Below, one piece after another: positions 1 through 5,261 of a stretch of DNA of 5,261 nt (position 1 is its first letter; each line of letters opens with the position of its first letter). The stretch is from Verrucomicrobiales bacterium. Its GTDB lineage: Bacteria; Verrucomicrobiota; Verrucomicrobiia; Limisphaerales; UBA1096. A model generated the notes under the pieces. The model was not told the DNA's origin, searched no databases, and saw only the letters and a list, made by a program, of their open reading frames with translations. The DNA lies in NCBI GenBank assembly GCA_002689335.1, contig NZFR01000081.1, positions 3,208 to 8,468 of the forward strand, in the 5' to 3' direction. The translations under genes and the position numbers were made by a program.

Positions 1-770
1 ATCACTTCGCGCACGGAATATCCCTCGCCGTTACCGAGGTTGAAGAACCCGCTTTTGCCGGGCTCCATCGCGAGCATGTGTGCTTGGGCTAGATCGATGA
101 TATGAATGTAATCGCGAATGCAGGTACCGTCCGGGGTTGGGTAATCGGTGCCAAAGATTTTGCATTCGCTGGCTTGGCCAAGCGCAACCTTGAGAACATT
201 TGGGATAAGGTGAGTCTCGATGCGGTGATGTTCCCCGAATTTCACGCTGGCGCCGGCGGCGTTGAAGTAGCGCAGGGCGACGAACTCCAACTCGTGAATC
301 TCCTGATACCAGCCTAGGAGTTTTTCAAAAATCAATTTGCTCTCGCCGTAGGGGTTGATCGGGTTTTGCGGGAGCACCTCGGTCATCGGCATAGTCTCCG
401 GTAGGCCGAAGGTGGCGCAGGTGGAACTGAACACGAATTTTTTGACGCCACCCTCAACGGCAGCATCCAGCAGATTAATCCCGGAGGCGACGTTGTTACG
501 GAAATATTTTGAGGGATTCCTCATCGACTCGCCGACTAGTGCCTTGGCGGCGAAATGCATGATCGCGTCCGGTTGGTTTGAGGCGACAGCATTCAGGATC
601 GTCTCGCGATCACTGAGGCAGCCTTCGATGAACCTTGCCCGAGTGTCCACGGCAGACCGATGCCCCTCGCTGAGGTTGTCGAACACCAAAACATCGTGGT
701 CAGCATCAAGCAATTGCTCAACGCAGACCGAACCGATGTATCCAGCGCCTCCTGTGATCAAAACTTTCAT
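1..770 (-). CDS. galE: UDP-glucose 4-epimerase GalE (3' end missing)
   Basis: Interconverts UDP-glucose and UDP-galactose in the cytoplasm using tightly bound NAD (Leloir pathway and polysaccharide precursor supply). The reverse strand reads from ATG at 770-768 for 256 codons to the left edge; the family is usually about 330 residues, so roughly the last 75 are outside. Visible motifs are the N-terminal Rossmann loop GGAGYIG (residues 7-13), DNLSEGHR (31-38), HFAAKALVGES (72-82), the SST segment with catalytic Thr117, and the YGESK motif giving Tyr141 and Lys145. RYFNAAGA (167-174), HLIPNVL (187-193) and RDYIHIIDLA (219-228) are further GalE hallmarks. The start is secure because MKVLITGGAG is the canonical N-terminus. 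No clear Shine-Dalgarno sequence precedes it. It is transcribed divergently from the SGNH gene. Residues 197-200 (LGQA) are encoded by one copy of the window's iterated palindrome. Identification is firm; a closely related NAD-dependent sugar epimerase with other substrate preference is the only real alternative. Confidence 0.95.
   Translation of the reverse strand, partial: MKVLITGGAGYIGSVCVEQLLDADHDVLVFDNLSEGHRSAVDTRARFIEGCLSDRETILNAVASNQPDAIMHFAAKALVGESMRNPSKYFRNNVASGINLLDAAVEGGVKKFVFSSTCATFGLPETMPMTEVLPQNPINPYGESKLIFEKLLGWYQEIHELEFVALRYFNAAGASVKFGEHHRIETHLIPNVLKVALGQASECKIFGTDYPTPDGTCIRDYIHIIDLAQAHMLAMEPGKSGFFNLGNGEGYSVREV
172..183. repeat. Iterated palindrome copy 1 (in galE)
   Basis: GCTTGGCCAAGC is a perfect 12-bp palindrome around the core CTTGGCCAAG (173-182), followed by G on the plus strand. 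On the galE coding strand it is read CTT-GGC-CAA-GC, encoding Leu197-Gly-Gln-Ala200. Confidence 0.85.
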
Positions 771-784
771 CGCTGGACACGCTA

Positions 785-799
785 ACGGCCAATTGCCGT
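785..799. promoter_or_regulatory. Small inverted repeat in the divergent intergenic region
   Basis: ACGGC and GCCGT face each other across a 5-base spacer (CAATT) between the divergent galE and SGNH genes, 15 bp upstream of the galE start. It could be an operator half-site pair or chance. No other operator-like structure is visible in this 91-bp gap. Confidence 0.2.
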
Positions 800-819
800 C
801 TTCCCAAGCAAAACCCAGC

Positions 820-848
820 TTGCCAGTGGGCGACGGATTTCGTTTCAT
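820..848 (+). promoter_or_regulatory. Weak sigma-70-like promoter candidate for the SGNH/PVC operon
   Basis: TTGCCA (820-825) matches the -35 consensus at 5 of 6 bases, and TTTCAT (843-848) matches the -10 at 4 of 6, with the ideal 17-bp spacing. Transcription would start near 855, leaving only a few bases before ATG 862, so the mRNA would be almost leaderless. That fits the absence of a Shine-Dalgarno sequence there. Matches this weak also arise by chance, and promoter consensus in this phylum is poorly known. Confidence 0.25.
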
Positions 849-861
849 CGGGCAGTTTCAA

Positions 862-1554
862 ATGAAGAAGCGTTTTTTTCTGAAAACAGTAGTTGTGTCG
901 CTGTCAATATTCAGCGCCGGGTGTATCACTTTCAACAGTGAGAGAAAACAGGGCGTAAACTCGGCGGATTACAACGAGCGGATTCGCGTGGCTTGTGTCG
1001 GTGACAGCATCACTTTTGGCTCCGGAATCAAAGATCGGAAGAATCACAACTACCCGTTGGTGTTGGGCAAGTCGCTTGGTGGAAAATTCGATGTTCGCAA
1101 CTTTGGTGTTAGTGGTGCGACCATGCTAAAGAAGGGGGACTTCAGCTACTGGGAACGCCCCGCATTCAAGCAGGCGACTGAGTTCAATCCGCACGTGGTC
1201 ATCATAAAACTCGGAACGAACGATACCAAACCGCAAAACTGGAAGCATAGTTCTGACTACGCAGTCGATTACGAGGCGATGATCGACCACTTTGCCTCGC
1301 TCCCGGCTAAACCCAAAATCTGGCTTTGCTCACCGGCGCCGGTTTACCAGACACGCTGGGGAATCAACGAACAGTCGGTCGTCGAGGGTGTGATCCCTCA
1401 AGTGCAGGCCTTGGCCAAGCGCAAGAATCTTCCGATTATCGACCTATACGCTGCGTTGAGCGACAAGCCGGAAATGTTTCCCGACAAAATCCACCCCAAC
1501 GCCGCCGGAGCCAAGGTGATGGCTGAAACCATCGAGGCCGCCATTCTTAAATAG
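862..1554 (+). CDS. Secreted SGNH/GDSL-family hydrolase, probable lipoprotein
   Basis: A 230-residue protein, a normal size for a single-domain SGNH hydrolase (esterase or deacetylase acting on acylated sugars or lipids). The four family blocks are present. Block I is GDSI with nucleophile Ser49 (residues 47-50). Block II is NFGVSG with Gly82 as oxyanion-hole residue. Block III is GTND with Asn120 (118-121). Block V is DKIHPN with Asp208 and His211. The N-terminus MKKRFF plus a hydrophobic stretch (residues 9-19) ending in SAGC (Cys21) looks like a signal peptide with a lipobox, although Ser rather than Leu at -3 is unusual. I chose ATG 862 because it gives this signal peptide; the frame stays open upstream to 355, but that part only runs antisense to galE. 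No clear Shine-Dalgarno site is seen. The next gene starts 18 bp after the stop, so co-transcription is likely. Substrate is unknown; acetylated polysaccharide is a guess from family and context. Residues LAK near 1411 are encoded by the iterated palindrome. Confidence 0.9.
   Translation: MKKRFFLKTVVVSLSIFSAGCITFNSERKQGVNSADYNERIRVACVGDSITFGSGIKDRKNHNYPLVLGKSLGGKFDVRNFGVSGATMLKKGDFSYWERPAFKQATEFNPHVVIIKLGTNDTKPQNWKHSSDYAVDYEAMIDHFASLPAKPKIWLCSPAPVYQTRWGINEQSVVEGVIPQVQALAKRKNLPIIDLYAALSDKPEMFPDKIHPNAAGAKVMAETIEAAILK
1410..1421. repeat. Iterated palindrome copy 2 (in SGNH hydrolase gene)
   Basis: CTTGGCCAAGCG contains the 10-bp core at 1410-1419 with the CG extension only on the right. It is read as TTG-GCC-AAG, encoding Leu-Ala-Lys, in an alanine/lysine-rich stretch before block V of the enzyme. 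Confidence 0.8.
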
Positions 1555-1572
1555 AACAAATACACTTTATCC

Positions 1573-4500
1573 ATGAGTAAGACTCGAATTCTGTTTTTTA
1601 CGGGCGCGATTACCATCGTAAGCCAAGCGCTTGGCCAAGCGCCAAAACCTCCGGTACCGGCACCTTTACAGCAACCCAAGCAGCAAAAAGCATCCAAGCC
1701 GGTTCCTTTTGGAGGAAAAGCCCCAGCAGCAAGCAAACCTGTTCCACTTGGCCAAGCGACCAAACCCAAACCCCGAAAGGCTGCGACGTCTCTGAAGCCC
1801 AAGCGCCAACTGAAATCGTTCCCGCGCAAGCAAAAGAAATTGAACTTGATCGGTGGCGACCAAATCATGCTTGTGGGCGATGGCCTCGTCGAGCAGATGC
1901 AAAAGTACGGTTATCTCGAATATCGGCTCACGGTTCAGAATCAGGGTAAGTCACTTCATTTTCGGAACATCGGTTGGACGGGAGACACGCCAGCCGGGAT
2001 CGCACGCGATGGCCTTGGCGCACGGCAGGCGGGGCATGAACCAGCAAATGAAGGTTGGGTGCAGTTGCAAAAACAGATCGCGGAAATGAAACCTTCGGTG
2101 GCGATCATCGGATACGGCATGGCCAGTTCGCTCGACGGAAGTTCTCTGGAACAGTTCAAGGCAGAATATCAAGCATTGGTGGCTCACATCAAGGCCAACG
2201 CAGCGAAGAAAAATCCGTTACGCCTCGTGTTTCTCAGCCCGATCACACACGAAAATCTCGGTGGCAAGTTGCCTGATGGAGAGGAACATAATCTCAAGTT
2301 GGAAAAGTACCGCGAAGTGGTCGGCGATCTAGCAAAGGAACACGACGCTTGGTTTGTTGACTTGTACCGATTCCTACAGCGCGGCCCGCGCTCGACGATC
2401 CCGCCTTTGACTCGTGACGGTATCCATCTCAACGAATATGGTTACTGGACCATGGCGGCGGCGACGGAATACTCCGTTGGCTATCTGTCGACCACATACC
2501 GATTCAGTATCTTGGAGGACGGCACCGAGCGACAGGGTGGTTACGGGGTGAATCTTTCCAACATTAACAGAACAAAAGAAGGCATTACGCTGTACGCCAA
2601 GGCAGAGGCGCTCCCTCCGTTTTTCAGCGGCAAAAGTCCCTCGGACGCCGTTCGCACTCGCACCTCGGTCGGGCGGATCCAAATTCAGGGGTATCCTGAA
2701 GGAGACTACACAATGGCGGTGGATGGCAGAGAGGTGCTCACCGCTCCGCTTGGTGATTGGATCTCAGGCGCGATGATTCACGAAGGGCCTGATATCGAGG
2801 TTGGTAAAAAAATCCGCAAACTGATCATTGATAAAAATGAGCTTTTTTTCCATCGGTCACGCCCACAAAACCAAGCTTACCTCTGGGGATTCCGGAAGCA
2901 CGAGCAGGGGAATAATTTCAAGGAAATCCCCATGTTCGATCCGCTGATCAAGGAAAAGGAAACGGAAATTTTTGCCTTGAATAAAACGCAGTCGCGTAAG
3001 GTTGAATTTATGTCGGCTTCGAAGTGGGCAGAAGTCAAACCGGCCGAGGAGCCAGCCGAAAAGCCGAAGGTTGCGATCGAACAAAAGTCGTTTAATCCCC
3101 AGCCGCTGCCGGAGTTCAACTTGGGAGAAGGGTTGGAGATTCAGTTGTTTGCGCAGAACCCGCACTTGGCCAAGCCGATCCAGATGAACTTCGACGTTCA
3201 AGGCCGCCTGTGGGTTGCCAGTTCGGAGGTGTATCCGCAAATTCTTCCCGGTCAGATGGCCACCGATAAGGTGATCATTTTGGAGGATCTAGACAACGAT
3301 GGGCAGGCGGACAAATCGACAGTTTTTGCCGATAATCTATTGATCCCGACCGGCATCGAGCCGGGCGACGGGGGCGTGTACGTTGGGCAGAGTACGGAGT
3401 TGCTTCACCTCAAGGACACCGATGGAGATGGCAAGGCGGACGAAAGTAAAGTGATCGCCGCCGGCTTTGGAACGGAGGATACGCACCATATCTTGCACAC
3501 CTTGCGCTGGGGGTTTGATGGGCGGTTGTATTTTAATCAGTCGATTTACATTCGCACGCACATGGAAACACCCCACGAGGTTTTGCGACTTAAAAGTGGC
3601 GGTGTTTGGAGGATGCGACCGGAGACCTTGAAGAGCGAAATATTTCTGCGCGGCTTCTGCAATCCATGGGGTCACCACTACGACAGCTTTGGCCAATCTT
3701 TCGTGACGGACGGTGCCGGCGGGCAAGGGCTCAGCTACGGTGTGCCCGGCGCGATGTATTTTACATATGCCCGTGCGCCGAAGTTGCTCGCGAGTGTTAG
3801 TCCCGGACGTTATCCAAAATTCTGCGGACTTGAATTGGTTCGCAGTGAACATTTTCCGGACGATTGGCAGGGCGACGCGATCACTTGCGATTTCCGCGCG
3901 CACCGCATTGTTCGTTTCGACATCAGTGAAAAGGGATCGACTTATGTTACGCAGGAGATGCCGAACGTGTTGCGGTCACCGAGTGTTACCTTCCGGCCGA
4001 TCGATGTGAAGATGGGACCGGATGGTGCGTTGTATATTGCTGACTGGTCGAACCCGATCATCCAGCACGGGGAAGTCGATTTTCGCGACGATCGCCGGGA
4101 CCATGTGCATGGCCGGATCTGGCGCGTTTCCTACAAGGGGCGCCCGCTTGCGAATAAAACCGACCTGACCAAACTGAGCAACGAACAGCTCTTGGCCAAG
4201 CTTACTTCGGTGAACGGTTTTGAGCGGGAAAAATCTCGGCGAGTGCTCAAGGAGAGAGGTGAAAAAGAGGTGCTGCCGGCTCTGGGAAAATGGGTGGCTG
4301 CCCAAACAGAGCCACAGGCACAGCTTGAGGGGCTTTGGATCTATCAGGGTTTGGATGTCGTAAACCAAGGGTTACTCGACAAGTTGCTCGAGGCCGAAGA
4401 TGGCCGGATTCGCACTGCAGCGGTTCAGGTGCTTAACGAGTGGCACAAGCGTTTTGATGGAACATCTTCGCGCTTGGCCAAGCGCGTGACTGATGATCAC

Positions 4501-5261
4501 CCGCGTGTGCGCTTGGCTGCCCTGCGGTCCATTACGAATCGAAAAACCAAGTCCGAGGAAATGGTGAACGCGGCATTGCGGGTTTTTGAAAAACCGACCG
4601 ACAACTATCTCGAATACGGTGCCTGGCTCAGTATGAACGAGATCGAAGAACCTTGGTTGAACATGGTGCGCGACGGCAAGTGGACCGCGGACGGAAACGA
4701 GAAACAACTGGAGTTCGCGCTTAAGACGGTGGATTCGGCAAAAGCCAGCGAAGTGCTCGGTGTGTTTTTGAAAGGTAAAACGATTCCGGAAGACGGATCG
4801 TGGATTGAAATCATCGGCCGCGCCGGAACGAAAACGGAGTTGCAACAACTGCACAGCCAACTCTCCGCTGGCGAATTATTAGTGGATGGACAGGCGAGAG
4901 CGTTGAACGCTCTTAGCAACGCCTCGCGTTCGCGCAACCTGCGGCCCGACGCCGACAAGGCCAGTGTGGCGAATTATTTCAAAAGCGAAAACCGCGATGT
5001 GCAGGTGGCCGCGCTTGGTTTGGCCGGAACGTGGAAGGGGTTGGGCGCTAAATTTGCTGAGTTGACCAAGCTCGCCGGAGATTCTGCCACGCCGACGAAT
5101 GTCCGGCAGGCGGCGATCAAGGCCATCCGCGAGACCGGAGGAGACGAGGCCCGCAATGCACTTCGTCCGCTTGGCCAAGCGGAGCTTGTCGAGACGCGAA
5201 CCATGGCTGTCGGAGCATTGGCGGTGTTGGACATCAACCAAGCCGCCCCACTCGCCATTGC
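1573..5261 (+). CDS. Giant exported PVC-type protein: SGNH-like, membrane-bound dehydrogenase and HEAT-like domains (3' end missing)
   Basis: 1229 codons are visible without a stop. Residues 1-23 form a signal peptide (hydrophobic 6-19, probable cleavage near LGQA 20-23). A Pro/Lys/Gln-rich linker follows to about 90, with a repeat SKPVP at 41-45 and 54-58. Residues 92-300 are an SGNH-like fold: GDGL (102-105), NIGWTG (Gly134), GYGMAS (180-185) and DGIH (282-285). Gly104 replaces the catalytic Ser and the block III Asn is absent, so hydrolysis is doubtful. Residues 300-480 hold a beta-rich extension with GFRKHEQG (439-446). From about 515 comes the Planctomycete/Verrucomicrobium 'putative membrane-bound dehydrogenase' domain, probably a beta-propeller. 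It carries two acidic calcium-type loops, DLDNDGQAD (572-580) and DTDGDGKAD (615-623), and the family signature around DWSNPIIQHG (824-833) and HGRIWRV (846-852). HEAT-like helices such as RIRTAAV (945), HPRVRLAAL (976), DVQVAAL (1142) and VRQAAI (1177) fill the rest. Relatives usually end in a CxxCH cytochrome c domain; none is in view. Electron acceptor and substrate are unknown. Confidence 0.9.
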   Translation, partial: MSKTRILFFTGAITIVSQALGQAPKPPVPAPLQQPKQQKASKPVPFGGKAPAASKPVPLGQATKPKPRKAATSLKPKRQLKSFPRKQKKLNLIGGDQIMLVGDGLVEQMQKYGYLEYRLTVQNQGKSLHFRNIGWTGDTPAGIARDGLGARQAGHEPANEGWVQLQKQIAEMKPSVAIIGYGMASSLDGSSLEQFKAEYQALVAHIKANAAKKNPLRLVFLSPITHENLGGKLPDGEEHNLKLEKYREVVGDLAKEHDAWFVDLYRFLQRGPRSTIPPLTRDGIHLNEYGYWTMAAATEYSVGYLSTTYRFSILEDGTERQGGYGVNLSNINRTKEGITLYAKAEALPPFFSGKSPSDAVRTRTSVGRIQIQGYPEGDYTMAVDGREVLTAPLGDWISGAMIHEGPDIEVGKKIRKLIIDKNELFFHRSRPQNQAYLWGFRKHEQGNNFKEIPMFDPLIKEKETEIFALNKTQSRKVEFMSASKWAEVKPAEEPAEKPKVAIEQKSFNPQPLPEFNLGEGLEIQLFAQNPHLAKPIQMNFDVQGRLWVASSEVYPQILPGQMATDKVIILEDLDNDGQADKSTVFADNLLIPTGIEPGDGGVYVGQSTELLHLKDTDGDGKADESKVIAAGFGTEDTHHILHTLRWGFDGRLYFNQSIYIRTHMETPHEVLRLKSGGVWRMRPETLKSEIFLRGFCNPWGHHYDSFGQSFVTDGAGGQGLSYGVPGAMYFTYARAPKLLASVSPGRYPKFCGLELVRSEHFPDDWQGDAITCDFRAHRIVRFDISEKGSTYVTQEMPNVLRSPSVTFRPIDVKMGPDGALYIADWSNPIIQHGEVDFRDDRRDHVHGRIWRVSYKGRPLANKTDLTKLSNEQLLAKLTSVNGFEREKSRRVLKERGEKEVLPALGKWVAAQTEPQAQLEGLWIYQGLDVVNQGLLDKLLEAEDGRIRTAAVQVLNEWHKRFDGTSSRLAKRVTDDHPRVRLAALRSITNRKTKSEEMVNAALRVFEKPTDNYLEYGAWLSMNEIEEPWLNMVRDGKWTADGNEKQLEFALKTVDSAKASEVLGVFLKGKTIPEDGSWIEIIGRAGTKTELQQLHSQLSAGELLVDGQARALNALSNASRSRNLRPDADKASVANYFKSENRDVQVAALGLAGTWKGLGAKFAELTKLAGDSATPTNVRQAAIKAIRETGGDEARNALRPLGQAELVETRTMAVGALAVLDINQAAPLAI
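1627..1642. repeat. Iterated palindrome copy 3 (signal-peptide end of giant gene)
   Basis: GCGCTTGGCCAAGCGC is a perfect 16-bp palindrome. It encodes Leu20-Gly-Gln-Ala23, at the probable signal-peptidase cleavage region. A separate half-site CCAAGCG (1623-1629) directly abuts and overlaps it on the left. Confidence 0.85.
1747..1758. repeat. Iterated palindrome copy 4 (Pro/Lys linker of giant gene)
   Basis: CTTGGCCAAGCG, with the core at 1747-1756 and the extension only on the right. It encodes Leu59-Gly-Gln-Ala62, immediately after the second SKPVP repeat in the low-complexity linker. It lies 117 bp from copy 3. Confidence 0.8.
3165..3175. repeat. Iterated palindrome copy 5 (start of dehydrogenase domain)
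   Basis: CTTGGCCAAGC, with the core at 3165-3174. It is read in the second phase as CAC-TTG-GCC-AAG, encoding His-Leu-Ala-Lys just inside the membrane-bound dehydrogenase domain. Confidence 0.8.
4191..4201. repeat. Iterated palindrome copy 6 (after dehydrogenase domain)
   Basis: CTTGGCCAAGC, with the core at 4191-4200. It encodes Leu-Ala-Lys in the helical region that begins the HEAT-like part. The flanks are not symmetric (T on the left, C on the right). Confidence 0.8.
4469..4486. repeat. Iterated palindrome copy 7, 18 bp perfect
   Basis: CGCGCTTGGCCAAGCGCG is a perfect 18-bp palindrome. It is read CGC-TTG-GCC-AAG-CGC, encoding Arg-Leu-Ala-Lys-Arg in the HEAT-like region. A half-site CGCTTGG lies 24 bp downstream (4510-4516). 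Confidence 0.85.
5166..5183. repeat. Iterated palindrome copy 8, 18 bp perfect
   Basis: TCCGCTTGGCCAAGCGGA is a perfect 18-bp palindrome whose outer bases differ from those of copy 7, so the symmetry itself is kept while the flanks vary. It is read CTT-GGC-CAA-GCG, encoding Leu1200-Gly-Gln-Ala of the giant protein. Confidence 0.85.

Noticed and set aside
102..317. 71-codon plus-strand open frame
   Set aside because: Lies wholly antisense to the conserved GalE coding region and has no recognisable protein features.
355..861. Upstream in-frame extension of the SGNH gene to an ATG at 355
   Set aside because: It runs antisense through well-conserved galE and would bury the signal peptide inside the protein. 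ATG 862 gives a proper signal sequence.
1555..1572. Terminator or promoter between the SGNH gene and the giant gene
   Set aside because: Only 18 bp with no inverted repeat or -35/-10 pair, which favours an operon.
1398..1868. 156-codon minus-strand open frame
   Set aside because: Antisense to the end of the SGNH gene and the start of the giant gene; composition is that of a shadow frame.
3337..3903. 188-codon minus-strand open frame
   Set aside because: Opposes the most conserved part of the dehydrogenase domain; no motif or signal of its own.
4372..4860. 162-codon minus-strand open frame
   Set aside because: Opposes the HEAT-like region in a frame with no recognisable protein features.
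172..5183. CRISPR array, transposon ends or REP/BIME elements as explanation of the repeated palindrome
   Set aside because: Copies are 117 to 1418 bp apart, lie inside intact reading frames, and have no shared spacer, transposase or longer conserved flanks.
172..5183. Rho-independent terminators at the palindromes
   Set aside because: No loop of usual size and no T-run follows any copy, and all are within coding sequence.

Overview
The window most likely comes from a member of the Verrucomicrobiota or a related PVC-group bacterium. The evidence is a very large open reading frame (from 1573 to beyond the right edge) that joins a degenerate SGNH-hydrolase domain, the 'putative membrane-bound dehydrogenase' domain known almost only from Planctomycetes and Verrucomicrobia, and HEAT-like helical repeats. 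Such proteins usually end in a haem-binding cytochrome c domain. That end would lie outside this window, so it is a prediction here.

Layout: 1-770 (minus strand) is galE, UDP-glucose 4-epimerase, with its 3' end cut off by the left edge. 771-861 is a short divergent intergenic region with a weak promoter candidate and a small inverted repeat. 862-1554 (plus) encodes a secreted, probably lipid-anchored SGNH/GDSL hydrolase with a complete catalytic motif set. After an 18-bp gap, 1573-5261 (plus) encodes the giant exported PVC-type protein; 1229 codons are visible with no stop. The last two genes probably form an operon for extracytoplasmic carbohydrate or ester metabolism. GalE supplies UDP-sugar interconversion, and its link to the operon is only adjacency. 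Almost all of the window is coding. The other open frames are shadows of these three genes.

The most striking signal lies on top of the genes. The 10-bp palindrome CTTGGCCAAG occurs eight times in 5.26 kb, where about 0.005 copies would be expected by chance. It is often extended to CGCTTGGCCAAGCG and reaches 18 bp of perfect symmetry twice. It is present in all three genes and is read in two codon phases (Leu-Gly-Gln-Ala and Leu-Ala-Lys), so the conservation is at the DNA level rather than the protein level. This resembles the behaviour of the cyanobacterial highly iterated palindrome HIP1 (GCGATCGC), but the sequence is different. I do not recognise it as a described element. It is the best candidate here for a previously undescribed genome-wide system.
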